In this document: positions 1-8,861 of the stretch, piece by piece
How positions within the stretch are numbered: the stretch's first letter is position 1
Layout: each line of letters starts with the position of its first letter
Origin: Burkholderia sp. Bp8963
GTDB lineage: Bacteria; Pseudomonadota; Gammaproteobacteria; Burkholderiales; Burkholderiaceae
Length of the DNA: 64,000 nucleotides
Assembly (NCBI RefSeq): GCF_003854275.1
Contig: NZ_QTQP01000018.1
Location: 62,001-126,000, forward strand
Direction of reading: 5' to 3'
Program-made: the position numbers and the translations under genes
The notes under the pieces: model-generated
The model's database searches: none
What the model was told of the DNA's origin: nothing
Seen by the model: the letters and a program-made list of their open reading frames with translations, nothing else

Positions 1-1
1 G

Positions 2-850
2 CAGTGGGACGTGCTGTGGATGGTCGGCTCGCAGATGAGCTCGCAGGGCGAGCCGGTGCCGTACGGCGTGCGCGTGTTCAGCACGATGAACTCGTCCGGG
101 CCGTTCGCGTTCGCGATGATGGGCGCGCTGGTGTTCGTGCTCGCGGCGCCGCAAAAGATCCGCTGGGTCGCGGGGGCGGCAGGCTTCCTGTCGTTCGCGC
201 TGTGTCTCGTGCGCTCGACGTGGGGCGGCTGGGTGATCGCGCTCGCGATCCAGCTCGTGCAGTCGAGCAACCGCGTGCGGATGCGGATCATCATCAGCGC
301 GGTCGTGCTGGCCGGGCTGTGCGTGCCGCTCCTGACCGTCGGGCCGGTCGCCGACCGCCTCGGCGCGCGCCTGCAGTCGATCACGAACCTGAAGGACGAC
401 CGCAGCTACGACGACCGCAACAAGTTCTACGCGACCTTCGCGGAGACGGCCTTTACCGACGTCGCCGGCGAAGGGATGGGCGCGACGGGCGCGTCGACCA
501 AGCTGTCGAGCGACAGTGGCGAGCTCGGCAAGTACGGCAGCTTCGACAGCGGCGTGATGAACGTGCCGTTCGTGCTCGGCTGGCCCGGCACGCTGCTCTA
601 TCTCGCCGGCATCGTGCTGCTGCTCGGCCGCACGCTGCGCGCGGCATTCAAGCTGCGCAAGGACAAGTTCGTCGGCGCATGCCTGAGCCTGTGCCTGTCG
701 GTGTTCGCGATGCTCGTGTTCACGAACTCGCTGATCGGCACGGGCGGGCTGCTGCTGTTCACCGCCATTTTTTCGATTCTATCCGCGGCGCACTGGCAGA
801 AGGCCCGGCGCCAGACCGCCGCCGCATACTCACGGGGAGCCGAGCATTGA
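2..850 (+). CDS. O-antigen ligase/polymerase-like membrane protein, 5' end outside window
   Basis: The reading frame is already open at base 2 and ends with TGA at 848-850, so only the last 282 residues are present. The visible part is very hydrophobic, with several predicted membrane helices and a larger polar loop of about 90 residues (around residues 115-205). This is the layout of WaaL/Wzy-type O-antigen ligases and polymerases, which act at the periplasmic face of the inner membrane on lipid-linked glycans. The stop overlaps the TTG start of the next glycosyltransferase, indicating a polysaccharide operon entering from the left. Ligase and polymerase cannot be told apart from this fragment. 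Confidence 0.7.
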   Translation, partial: QWDVLWMVGSQMSSQGEPVPYGVRVFSTMNSSGPFAFAMMGALVFVLAAPQKIRWVAGAAGFLSFALCLVRSTWGGWVIALAIQLVQSSNRVRMRIIISAVVLAGLCVPLLTVGPVADRLGARLQSITNLKDDRSYDDRNKFYATFAETAFTDVAGEGMGATGASTKLSSDSGELGKYGSFDSGVMNVPFVLGWPGTLLYLAGIVLLLGRTLRAAFKLRKDKFVGACLSLCLSVFAMLVFTNSLIGTGGLLLFTAIFSILSAAHWQKARRQTAAAYSRGAEH

Positions 851-2031
851 GAATCGCGATCGTCACGCATGTCGTGCGTCACAACGACGGGCAGGGCCGC
901 GTCAACTATGAAATCGCCCGCGCGGCGCTGGCCGAGAACTACGAGGTGACGCTCGTCGCGTCGCATGTCGCGCCCGAGTTGCTGGCCGACCACCGGGTGC
1001 GCTGGGTGCCGGTGAAGGTCGGGCGCTTCTGGCCGTCGAACCTCGTCAGGCAGCAGGTGTTCGCGCTGAAGAGCGCGTGGTGGCTGCGCACGCATCGCGC
1101 CGAATACGACGTGCTGCATGTGAACGGCTTCATCTCGTGGATCAAGGCCGACGTGAACACTGCGCACTTCGTGCATGGCGGCTGGTTCAAGAGTCCGTAC
1201 TACCCGTTCGGGCCGACGAAGGGGCTGTGGTCCGCGTATCAGTATGTCTATACGCGCGTGAACACCGCGCTCGAACGCTGGGCGTACCGGCGTTCGCGCG
1301 CGATCACCGCGGTGTCGCAGAAGGTCGCCGACGAGATCGGCGGGCTCGGCATCGACAGCCGAAAGATCAGCGTGATCTATAACGGCGTCGATGGCAGCGC
1401 ATTCGCGCACGCGGCGCCCGATTGTGCGGCGTTCAAGCTGCCGGCCGACGCGTTCCTGCTGTTGTTCGTCGGCGACTTGCGCACGCCGCGCAAGAATCTC
1501 GGCACGGTGCTGAAGGCGCTGACGAAGCTGCCGGAGAACGTGCATCTGGCGGTCGCGGGCTACCTGCCCGGCAGCCCGTATCCGGACGAGGCGCGCGCGC
1601 TCGGGCTCGACCGGCGCGTGCACTTCCTCGGGCTCGTCAAGAACATGCCGACGCTGATGCAATCGGTCGACGCTTACGTGTTTCCTTCGCGTTACGAAGC
1701 GATGAGCCTGTCGCTGCTCGAGGCGATGGCGGCCGGCCTGCCGGTCGTCACCGCGCGCACGGCGGGCGGCGCCGAGATCATCACGCGCGAGTGCGGGATC
1801 GTGCTGGACGACCCCGACGATCCGGCCGCGCTCGCGCAGGCGATCGCGTCGCTCGCGGCGTCGCGCGACACGTGCCGCGCGATGGGCGACGCGGCACGCG
1901 AACTGATGACCCGTTTCGGCTGGGCGCACATGGGCGCCCAGTACATCGCGCTTTACCGGCGCATGGGCCAACCCTCGCAGCCGAGCGCATTCCAGCGCGT
2001 CGAGCATGCGGTCACGCAGGAGCAGTCCTGA
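847..2031 (+). CDS. GT4-family glycosyltransferase
   Basis: This 394-residue protein has the GT-B fold of family 4 glycosyltransferases. The N-terminal part starts RIAIVTHVV and the C-terminal domain carries the EX7E signature in SRYEAMSLSLLEAMAAGLPV. It should transfer a sugar from a nucleotide donor to a growing glycan in the cytoplasm. I chose the TTG at 847 because GGGGAG (834-839) sits at good spacing and the start overlaps the preceding stop, as in coupled operons. The longer open frame upstream is only the shadow of the preceding gene. The 3' end overlaps the next glycosyltransferase by one base. Donor and acceptor sugars cannot be read from the sequence. Confidence 0.88.
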   Translation: MRIAIVTHVVRHNDGQGRVNYEIARAALAENYEVTLVASHVAPELLADHRVRWVPVKVGRFWPSNLVRQQVFALKSAWWLRTHRAEYDVLHVNGFISWIKADVNTAHFVHGGWFKSPYYPFGPTKGLWSAYQYVYTRVNTALERWAYRRSRAITAVSQKVADEIGGLGIDSRKISVIYNGVDGSAFAHAAPDCAAFKLPADAFLLLFVGDLRTPRKNLGTVLKALTKLPENVHLAVAGYLPGSPYPDEARALGLDRRVHFLGLVKNMPTLMQSVDAYVFPSRYEAMSLSLLEAMAAGLPVVTARTAGGAEIITRECGIVLDDPDDPAALAQAIASLAASRDTCRAMGDAARELMTRFGWAHMGAQYIALYRRMGQPSQPSAFQRVEHAVTQEQS

Positions 2032-3194
2032 TGAATCAATCTTCCCGGCCGATCAAATCGCTGCAAATCGGCATGCACTGGTTCCCCGAACGCGCGGGCG
2101 GCCTCGACCGGATGTACTACTCGCTCGTCGGCGCGCTGCCGGGCGCGGGCGTCGCGGTGCGCGGGCTCGTCGCCGGCTCGGAAAAGGTCGCGAACGACAC
2201 CGGCGGCGCGATCCGCGGCTTCGGCCCCGCATCCGAGCCGCTTGCGCGCCGGATGCTGGCCGCGCGCCGCGCATTGCGCGACGTGATCCGTACCGAACGG
2301 CCCGACGTGATCTCGTCGCATTTCGCGCTGTACACGTTCCCCGGTCTCGACGTCACGCGCGGGATACCGCAGGTGTCGCATTTCCAGGGCCCGTGGGCCG
2401 ACGAGAGCCAGGTCGAAGGCGCCGCGTCGCTCGGGCAGCGTGCGAAGCGCTATCTCGAGCAGGCCGTCTATGCGCGCTCGTCGCGGCTGATCGTGCTGTC
2501 GCAGGCCTTCGGCCAGATCCTGACGAACCGCTACGGCATCGATCCGGCGCGCGTGCGCGTGATCCCGGGCTGCGTCGACACCGCGCAGTTCGACACGCCG
2601 CTCACGCCCGGCGACGCGCGGCACCGGCTGCAGCTGCCGCAGGACCGGCCGATCGTGCTCGCGGTGCGGCGGCTCGTGCGGCGGATGGGGCTCGAGGATC
2701 TGGTCGACGCGATCGGCCTCGTCAAGCACCGCCACCCGGACGTGCTGCTGCTGATCGCAGGCAAGGGCAAGCTCGCCGAGGAACTGCAGCAGCGCATCGA
2801 CGCGGCGGGGCTCCAGGACAACGTGAAGCTGCTCGGCTTCGTGCCCGACCAGCACCTCGCGGCGCTGTATCGCGCGGCGACGGTCAGCGTCGTGCCGACA
2901 GTCGCGCTCGAAGGCTTCGGCCTCATCACGGTCGAATCGCTCGCGTCCGGCACGCCGGTGCTCGTCACGCCGGTCGGCGGCCTGCCGGAGGCCGTGGCGG
3001 GGCTGTCCAGCGATCTCGTGCTGCCGTCGACGGGTGCGGATGCGATCGCGGAAGGGCTCGGCGCCGCGCTGTCGGGCGCTATCGCGCTGCCCGACGAAGC
3101 CGCGTGCAAGCGCTATGCGCGCGACCACTTCGACAACGCGGTGATCGCAAGGCGGGTCGCCGACGTGTACGACGAGGCGATCCGCGCCGGCTGA
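2031..3194 (+). CDS. GT4-family glycosyltransferase
   Basis: A 387-residue glycosyltransferase, second in a row and translationally coupled: the A of the previous TGA is the A of this ATG, with CAGGAG upstream. The N-terminus has the MHWFPERAGGLDRMYYSL glycine-rich segment typical of GT4 enzymes. The C-terminal half holds VLAVRRLVRRMGLEDL and the donor-binding EX7E region EGFGLITVESLASGTPV. It probably adds a sugar in assembly of the same polysaccharide as its two upstream neighbours. It is the last gene of this operon in the window and is followed by about 300 bases without a gene, in which I see no convincing element. Confidence 0.88.
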   Translation: MNQSSRPIKSLQIGMHWFPERAGGLDRMYYSLVGALPGAGVAVRGLVAGSEKVANDTGGAIRGFGPASEPLARRMLAARRALRDVIRTERPDVISSHFALYTFPGLDVTRGIPQVSHFQGPWADESQVEGAASLGQRAKRYLEQAVYARSSRLIVLSQAFGQILTNRYGIDPARVRVIPGCVDTAQFDTPLTPGDARHRLQLPQDRPIVLAVRRLVRRMGLEDLVDAIGLVKHRHPDVLLLIAGKGKLAEELQQRIDAAGLQDNVKLLGFVPDQHLAALYRAATVSVVPTVALEGFGLITVESLASGTPVLVTPVGGLPEAVAGLSSDLVLPSTGADAIAEGLGAALSGAIALPDEAACKRYARDHFDNAVIARRVADVYDEAIRAG

Positions 3195-3489
3195 GCGTGC
3201 CACGCTCGGCCGGCGCGTACGCGCAGCGCGATGGGCTCCACACTTGCGGCGGCGGTTCGCATCGGCAGGCCGCGCGGCGTCGACGGGCTGCGTCCGGCCC
3301 GTGCCGAGCGCCGCCTGACCTCGCGGCGCGTTGCGCTGCGGGTGGGCGCGCGCCCCGACGTGCGCGTGGCCGGCCGCCACGACTGCTGCCATGCGGATGC
3401 GAGCGGCCGTTGCAGCGCCGAAGCCGTGCTGGATGCGGAGCGGCTGCTGTCCGCAGCCGGCCGGCCGCACGGCCGCGACGCGGCCGGCG

Positions 3490-4743
3490 TCAGCGCGCGC
3501 GCTTCAGCGTGGCCGCCCAGAATCCGAGCGCGGCGACGCTCACCGCCGCGCCGAGCACACAGACGCCGGTCCAGCCGGCGCGTGCATAGACCAGCGTCGA
3601 CATGATCGCGCCGAGCCCGCTGCCGGCCGAATAGAACAGCATGTAGCAGCCCACGAGACGCGCGTGCGCGTCGGGGCGGGTGCCGAGGATCATGCTCTGG
3701 TTGACGACGTGGGCGGCCTGCCCGCCGACGTCGAGCAGCACGATGCCGACGACCAGCAGCGGGATCGACGTCGTCGTGAACGCAAGCGGCAGCCACGACA
3801 CCGCGAGCAGCGCGAGTGCGATGCCGGTCGTCGCCTGTCCGCGCCCGCGATCGGCGAGCCGTCCCGCACGGGCGGCGGCAGCCGCGCCCATCGCGCCGAC
3901 GAGGCCGAACGCGCCGATTGCCGTATGCGACATCGCATGCGGCGGCGCGCTGAGCGGCAGCACCAGCGCACTCCAGAAGATGCTGAACGCCGCAAACATC
4001 AGAAGCGCGATCGTGCCGCGCACCTGCAGCACGCGATCGCCGCGCAGCAACGACACCATCGACCGCAGCAACGCCGCGTAGCCGACGCCGGCACGCGGCG
4101 TGCGCATGTCCGGCAGCAGCCGCGACAGCACGACGAGCATCACGAGCGCGAATGCACCCGACGCGAGATACACGGCACGCCAGCCCGCGACGTCGGTCAC
4201 GACGCCGGCTAGCGAACGCGCGGCCAGCAGGCCGATCACGACGCCGCCCTGGGCCGCGCCGACCACGCGGCCGCGTTCGACGTCGCCCGCGAGCGCGGCC
4301 GCGCAGGCGATCAGGCCCTGCGTCATCGCGGTGCCGAGCAGACCGACGCCGGCCATGCCGGCCAGCAGCGCGACGCGCGACGACGACGCGGTGACGCCGA
4401 CGCAGGCCAGCGCCAGCAGCACCAGTTGCGCGCCGATCAGCCGCTTGCGGTTCAGCAGGTCGCCGAGCGGCACGACGAACAGCAGCGCAAGCGCGCAGCC
4501 GAGCTGCGTCGCGGTGATCACGCCGCCGACCTCGGCGTGCGGAATGCCGAAGTCGCGCGCGATCGAATCGAGCAGCGGCTGCGCGTAATAGACGTTCGCG
4601 ACACTCGCCGCGCAGCACACGGCCAGCAGCGCGACTTGCGCGGTCGACAGTCTGCCGCCGGCGGCGGCAGCGGCAGAAGCGGCAGATGCGGCGGCAGCGG
4701 GCGACGTGCGATCCGCCGCGACCGGCGTACAGGAAGAATCCAT
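3490..4743 (-). CDS. MFS transporter, sugar/drug efflux type
   Basis: A 417-residue protein with twelve predicted membrane helices. After helix 2 it carries the MFS loop motif in PLGDLLNRKRLIGAQ. The N-terminal 40 residues are Ala-rich and cytoplasmic. I chose the ATG at 4743 (MDSSCTPV) because AGGAG lies just upstream; the frame stays open further upstream across the intergenic region, which looks non-coding. It is divergent from an HxlR regulator with two shared operator-like sequences between them, so it is probably the regulator's target. The substrate is not identifiable; export of a toxic or xenobiotic compound is the usual role for such pairs. Confidence 0.85.
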   Translation of the reverse strand: MDSSCTPVAADRTSPAAAASAASAAAAAGGRLSTAQVALLAVCCAASVANVYYAQPLLDSIARDFGIPHAEVGGVITATQLGCALALLFVVPLGDLLNRKRLIGAQLVLLALACVGVTASSSRVALLAGMAGVGLLGTAMTQGLIACAAALAGDVERGRVVGAAQGGVVIGLLAARSLAGVVTDVAGWRAVYLASGAFALVMLVVLSRLLPDMRTPRAGVGYAALLRSMVSLLRGDRVLQVRGTIALLMFAAFSIFWSALVLPLSAPPHAMSHTAIGAFGLVGAMGAAAAARAGRLADRGRGQATTGIALALLAVSWLPLAFTTTSIPLLVVGIVLLDVGGQAAHVVNQSMILGTRPDAHARLVGCYMLFYSAGSGLGAIMSTLVYARAGWTGVCVLGAAVSVAALGFWAATLKRAR

Positions 4744-4763
4744 CCGTGCTCCTCGTGTTAAGT

Positions 4764-4817
4764 AGTTGCAATTTGAAACTGGTGTGAGTGTAGGAAAAGA
4801 AGTTTTAAAATGCAACT
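4764..4817. promoter_or_regulatory. Twin operator-like palindromes between MFS gene and HxlR regulator
   Basis: AGTTGCAATTTGAAACT (4764-4780) and AGTTTTAAAATGCAACT (4801-4817) are inverted copies of each other, matching at 15 of 17 positions. Each is itself a near-palindrome of form AGTT-n-CAA-n-TTG-n-AACT. Their centres are 37 bases apart. They are much AT-richer than the surroundings and lie in the divergent intergenic region, the expected place for HxlR binding. Assignment to HxlR is inference. Confidence 0.65.
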
Positions 4818-4916
4818 TGTTATCGCGTGGGCCAGGCGCCTGCGCGCAGATGGCCGGGCGCGCTGCACAGGCGCGCCGGAGCAACAGCCGAGAAGGCGGA
4901 GAAAGCGGAGAGGAAG

Positions 4917-5387
4917 ATGGCCAGACAGAAAAGTCTCGCGGATTCGCCGTGCCCGGTGGCACGGGCGACCGATATCGTCGGCGACCGATGGGCGCTGCTG
5001 ATCGTGCGCGACGCATTCGACGGTGTGCGCCGTTTCGGCGATTTCCGGAACAGCCTCGGGGTCGCGAGCAACATCCTGTCGGACCGGCTCAGGATGCTGG
5101 TGGAGGCTGGCGTGTTCGAGGTCGTGCCCGCGTCGGACGGCACCGCGTATCAGGAATACGCGCTGACGAAGCAAGGCGAGGGGCTGTTTCCGGTCATCGT
5201 GATGCTGCGGCAGTGGGGCGAGGCGAACCTGTTCGAACGCGGCGAAAAGCACTCGGTGCTGATCGACCGCAAGACCGGCCGCGCGATCCGGAAGCTCGCG
5301 CTGCGTGATGACGACGGACGGCCGTTGAAGGCGGCGGATACGTTCGTCAGGAAGGTGGAAGTGGACGGCGACGGCGTCGCGCGCTGA
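4917..5387 (+). CDS. HxlR-family transcriptional regulator
   Basis: A 156-residue winged-helix regulator of the HxlR family. The family core is clear: CPVARATDIVGDRWALLIVR near residue 13 with the conserved Cys, then FGDFRNSLGVASNILSDRL as the recognition region. HxlR proteins often sense reactive electrophiles or oxidants through this cysteine, but the inducer here is unknown. I chose the ATG at 4917 (MARQKS) because AGAGGAAG precedes it and the family homology starts there; an in-frame upstream start at 4827 would add an unlikely basic tail. It is divergent from the MFS exporter at 3490-4743, its probable target. Confidence 0.88.
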   Translation: MARQKSLADSPCPVARATDIVGDRWALLIVRDAFDGVRRFGDFRNSLGVASNILSDRLRMLVEAGVFEVVPASDGTAYQEYALTKQGEGLFPVIVMLRQWGEANLFERGEKHSVLIDRKTGRAIRKLALRDDDGRPLKAADTFVRKVEVDGDGVAR

Positions 5388-5400
5388 GCAGCGGCGCGCG

Positions 5401-6873
5401 TCAGTCGATTGCGTGCGCCGTACGTGCGGCGCGCGATGCGGGAGCCGCCGCATGCGCGTCGGGCCGGACGGCAGATGCCAGCGCGGCGCCCGCGATCAGC
5501 AGCGCGGCCGAGATCGCGGTTTCGATCCGCAGCCCGTTCGCGACGTGCAGCGCGCCGGCACCGCCCGCCATTGCGCCGAACGCCGCGACGCCAATCGCGC
5601 CGCCTGCCTGCCGCGCGGTATTGAGGACTGCAGACGCGATCCCGGCGCGTTCGGGCGCGACTGACGCAAGCACGGCGGTCGTCATCGCCGGCACCGCGAG
5701 CCCCATGCCTGCCGGTATCAGCAGGAACGGCACGAGCAGCGCGGCGAGCGGCGTTGCCGCATCCACCCGGTGCAGCAGCCCGTAGCCGAGCGCGGCGACG
5801 AGCGCGCCCGCGATCATCGGCGCGCGCGGACCGTGGCGCGCAACGATCCTGCCGCTCGCGATGTTCGACAGCAGGAACCCGCCCGTCAGCGGCAGGAACG
5901 CGAGCCCGGCCTGCAACGGCGATTCGCCGCGCACGCGCTGCAGGTACAACGCGAGCACGAACACGGTTCCGTAATACGTGAGGTTCACGCAGACGCCGAA
6001 CAGCACTGCCGCGCTGAACGTGCGGCCGCGGAACAGTGATAGCGGCAGCATCGGCGCGGCGGCGCGCGCTTCGGCCGCGACGAACGCGAGCGCGGCGACG
6101 CCCGCCAGCGTGAAACCGCCGATCACGGCCGGATGCGCGATGCCGAGCGGCCGCCATTCGATCACGGCGCCGGTCAGCGCGGTCAGCATCAGGATCGCGA
6201 GCGTCTGGCCGCGCAGGTCGAGCGCGCGCGTGGCCGACCGTGTTGCGTGGTGGGTCGCGGGTGCGCCGTTCGCTGCGGGCCGCGGCTTGGCCGGCACCCA
6301 CATCGCCGTTGCCGCGAGCCCGGCCGCGCACAGCGGCAGATTGACGAGGAAGATGCCGCGCCAGCCCCATGCGGCGATCAGCAGGCCGCCGACGACCGGG
6401 CCCGCGGCGATCGAGATCGCGCCGGCGGCGGTCCACCATCCGACCGCCTGCGCGCGCAGCCGCGGGTCGTGGCGGCTCGCATCGTTGAGCAGCGCGAGCG
6501 AGTTGGGCAGCATGGCTGCAGCGCCGACGCCCTGCAGTGCGCGGGCGGCGATCAGCATCGCGGGCCCGGTCGCGGCGCCGCACGCGAGCGATGCGAGCGC
6601 GAACAGTGCGATGCCGGCGCCGTACATGCGGCGCGCGCCGAAGCGGTCGCCGAGCGCGCCGCCCGACAGCATCAGCACCGCGAACGCGAGCGTATAGGCG
6701 TCGACGACCCATTGCAGGCCGGCGACGCTCAGATGCAGATCGGCGGCGAGATGCGCGAGCGCGATGTTGACGATCGTCACGTCGAGCTGCGTGACGACGA
6801 AGCCGACGCTGACGGTCGCGACGATGCGTGCCAGTGCGGGCGGGAAGGCGGGGGCGGGGTTCGGTGTGTTCAT
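5401..6873 (-). CDS. MFS transporter, DHA2 (EmrB/QacA) type, 14 membrane helices
   Basis: A 490-residue major facilitator with the drug:H+ antiporter signature: VTQLDVTIVNIALAHLAADL in helix 1 (the D-x-TIVNIAL motif of EmrB/QacA proteins), SGGALGDRFGARRMYGAG after helix 2, and about 14 hydrophobic segments. It should export drugs or toxic metabolites by proton antiport. The start at 6873 (MNTPNP) gives the usual short N-terminus, though its ribosome site is weak; an ATG at 6912 (MKRRPP) is possible. Downstream of an AraC-type regulator on the same strand, which may control it. It converges with the HxlR gene, with only 13 bases between the stops. Confidence 0.85.
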   Translation of the reverse strand: MNTPNPAPAFPPALARIVATVSVGFVVTQLDVTIVNIALAHLAADLHLSVAGLQWVVDAYTLAFAVLMLSGGALGDRFGARRMYGAGIALFALASLACGAATGPAMLIAARALQGVGAAAMLPNSLALLNDASRHDPRLRAQAVGWWTAAGAISIAAGPVVGGLLIAAWGWRGIFLVNLPLCAAGLAATAMWVPAKPRPAANGAPATHHATRSATRALDLRGQTLAILMLTALTGAVIEWRPLGIAHPAVIGGFTLAGVAALAFVAAEARAAAPMLPLSLFRGRTFSAAVLFGVCVNLTYYGTVFVLALYLQRVRGESPLQAGLAFLPLTGGFLLSNIASGRIVARHGPRAPMIAGALVAALGYGLLHRVDAATPLAALLVPFLLIPAGMGLAVPAMTTAVLASVAPERAGIASAVLNTARQAGGAIGVAAFGAMAGGAGALHVANGLRIETAISAALLIAGAALASAVRPDAHAAAPASRAARTAHAID

Positions 6874-6943
6874 GTCCGCATGGTAGGACGGTGCGGGCGG
6901 CCGACGTTTCATTCTCTCGTGAAGTGTCGATACGCGGCCGCAC

Positions 6944-7005
6944 AACCGCTCAACCGCTCAACCGCGATCGATGACGAATCGGTGACGGATCAATGACGGA
7001 TCAAT
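6944..7005. repeat. Short tandem repeats spanning the araC-like stop codon
   Basis: An 8-base unit AACCGCTC is repeated at 6944-6951 and 6952-6959 with a partial third copy (6960-6966). It is followed by an 11-base unit GACGGATCAAT repeated at 6984-6994 and 6995-7005. The stop codon of the AraC-type gene (7001-7003, minus strand) lies inside the second repeat. Confidence 0.7.
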
Positions 7006-7813
7006 GCCGCTCGCCGCGCCACCGCCCCGGCGCGATGCCGAAGCGCTTCGTGAACGCGTGCGTGAACGCGCTCTGGTCGGCGAAGCCGACCATTCCGGCG
7101 ATGTCCGCAAGCGGATGCCGTCCGTCGGCGAGCAGGATTACCGCGGTGTCGAGCCGCAGCCGCTGCAGATAGCGATGCGGCGTTTCGCCGAACGCTTCGA
7201 CGAACAACTGGTGAAACCGGCGCATCCCGTAGCCGCAATGCGCGGCGAGATCGGCGATACGCAGCGGCTCGGCGAGCCGCGCACGCAGCCACCGGTCGAT
7301 GCGCGCGAAATCGAGGCCCGACGCAGCCGCGGCGAGGCCGCTTTCGCCGAGCAGCGCGCCGCACAGTTGCGCGGCGGCCTGCCACTGGAAGCGACGCGCG
7401 GCCGCGCGTTGCGCATCGCTTGCCGGCTTGCCGGCCGATTCGCCGGCAAACCCGCCGGCAAGCCCGCCGGGCTGCACGGCGACGGCCGCCGCGAACCGCG
7501 CGACGAGTGCGGTCAGGTCCGGATCGATCGATACCGCGCGCGCGGTATCGAACAGCCGCTGCGGCACCGCGAGCGACGCCGCGGGCAGGTCGAGCACGAG
7601 CTGGCGGTTGTCGCCGAGGCCCGCGTAGTCGTGACGCGAACCGGCCGGAATCAGCCATGCGGCGTGCCGGTCGATGCGCTGGCCGACGCCGTCCACCGCC
7701 ATCACCATCGCGCCGTCGACGCCGAGCACGACCTGGTGAAAGTCGTGCACGTCCGACGCTTCCGACGCGTCGTAGCGGCGCAGCGCAATGGCGGGGGACG
7801 GGATGCGTTCCAT
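7001..7813 (-). CDS. AraC-family transcriptional regulator
   Basis: A 270-residue regulator with an N-terminal cupin-like sensor region (HDFHQVVLGVDGAMVMAVDG around residue 25) and a C-terminal double helix-turn-helix (about 168-268). The latter ends in the AraC signature region with IAGMVGFADQSAFTHAFTKR and FGIAPGRWR. The middle (about 115-135) is a low-complexity Gly/Ala/Lys stretch in which GG/AGK repeats suggest local expansion. The upstream ribosome site is weak but no better start is seen. It lies upstream of the EmrB-type exporter on the same strand and may regulate it; the inducer is unknown. Confidence 0.88.
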   Translation of the reverse strand: MERIPSPAIALRRYDASEASDVHDFHQVVLGVDGAMVMAVDGVGQRIDRHAAWLIPAGSRHDYAGLGDNRQLVLDLPAASLAVPQRLFDTARAVSIDPDLTALVARFAAAVAVQPGGLAGGFAGESAGKPASDAQRAAARRFQWQAAAQLCGALLGESGLAAAASGLDFARIDRWLRARLAEPLRIADLAAHCGYGMRRFHQLFVEAFGETPHRYLQRLRLDTAVILLADGRHPLADIAGMVGFADQSAFTHAFTKRFGIAPGRWRGERH

Positions 7814-7836
7814 CGGGCGGACGGCGGACAGCCGCG

Positions 7837-8178
7837 TCAGACGTCGAGCAGCTCGACTTCGAACACGAGCGTCGCGTTCGGCGGAATCACGCCGCCCGCG
7901 CCGCGCGGACCGTAGCCGAGTTGCGGCGGAATCGTCAGGCGGCGCACGCCGCCGACCTTCATGCCCTGCACGCCTTCGTCCCAGCCCTTGATGACCATGC
8001 CGCCGCCGAGCACGAACGCGAACGGGTCGTTGCGGTCCTTGCTCGAATCGAACTTCTGGCCGTCGGTCAGCCAGCCGGTGTAGTGCACGCTGACGGTCCG
8101 GCCTGCTACCGCTTCGGCGCCGGTGCCTTCGGTGAGATCTTCGTACTTGAGGCCCGATGCGGTCGTGATGACTGCCAT
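7837..8178 (-). CDS. FKBP-type peptidyl-prolyl cis-trans isomerase
   Basis: A compact 113-residue single-domain FKBP with no signal peptide. It carries the family core: [18 protein letters not shown] (Tyr and Asp of the active site), [25 protein letters not shown] and [27 protein letters not shown]. It catalyses cis-trans isomerisation of X-Pro bonds in the cytoplasm. AGGAG sits just before the ATG at 8178. The length matches the short FKBP of Burkholderia pseudomallei and relatives, close to Mip without its dimerisation domain. It stands as a single gene, followed 23 bases downstream by the AraC regulator. Confidence 0.94.
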   Translation of the reverse strand: MAVITTASGLKYEDLTEGTGAEAVAGRTVSVHYTGWLTDGQKFDSSKDRNDPFAFVLGGGMVIKGWDEGVQGMKVGGVRRLTIPPQLGYGPRGAGGVIPPNATLVFEVELLDV

Positions 8179-8438
8179 GACTTCTCCTGAAAGGGGTTGG
8201 GTAAAACCGCTATTGTAGGCGAGCGGACAGTGAGCCGGCTGGCGCGATCGTCGCTGGAACGCCCGTTTGAAACGAACGGCAACCGCGCGGCAGACCACGC
8301 AGCGGGCGAATGGGGCCCGGTGCCGGAATTCCAAACGCGGCACGGTGAAAATCGTGTGAAAAATGCCTGCGAAAGGACGTGGCGTGGCGTACCGTATGCG
8401 CGAGCTGCACCGAATGCGGCAGCTTGCGCTTCATGTAG

Positions 8439-8726
8439 CTCCTGCGCGACCCGACGCGGCTGGCCGGCTCGGTCGACGGCTACCGGCAGATGTGGGTCTG
8501 GCATGCGCTCGAGGAAACCGAGCACAAGTCGGTGTCGTTCGACGTGTGGAACACGGTGATGGAACCGGGCGCGCGGCGCTACCTGATCCGCATCGGCGTG
8601 TACCTCGCGACGACGCTCACGTTCTGACCGACTGTGTTCCTGTTGCACGTGACGCTGCTGTGGCGCGACCGCGCGGCCGCGCCGCGCTTGCCGCGCGTTG
8701 TGCCCTCGCGTCAGCCGGTCAGGTCT
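8439..8726 (+). pseudogene. Remnant of a metal-dependent hydrolase (PF10118-like)
   Basis: Reading from 8439 gives LLRDPTRLAGSVDGYRQMW, then HALEETEHKSVSFDVWNTV and RYLIRIGVYLATTLTF. A TGA stop at 8625-8627 interrupts the frame, after which it resumes with PTVFLLHVTLLWRD. The HALEExEHKSVxFDV segment is the conserved metal-ligand region of the YP-type metal-dependent hydrolases. The stop falls exactly where the family has Trp, so it looks like a TGG to TGA change. A TAG precedes the fragment, and neither the N-terminal half nor a start is present. I infer a decayed gene fragment rather than a functional short protein. Confidence 0.7.
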
Positions 8727-8861
8727 GAGGATTGACCGGAATCAAGCGTATTTCTCGCCGCGCCGCCGCGCGGCGTTGCGCGGCGGATCGGACCTGCAAC
8801 GGGTGCGAGCCGATTCGTTGTGTCCGCAATGCGTTGCGCGGGGCCGCAAGCGCCGCCCGCA

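Noticed and set aside
598-2007. A minus-strand open frame opposite the first glycosyltransferase
   Set aside because: Composition of an antisense shadow, and the plus strand has firm GT4 motifs.
3195-3489. Short open frames between the glycosyltransferase and the MFS gene
   Set aside because: No motif or ribosome site; appears to be intergenic.
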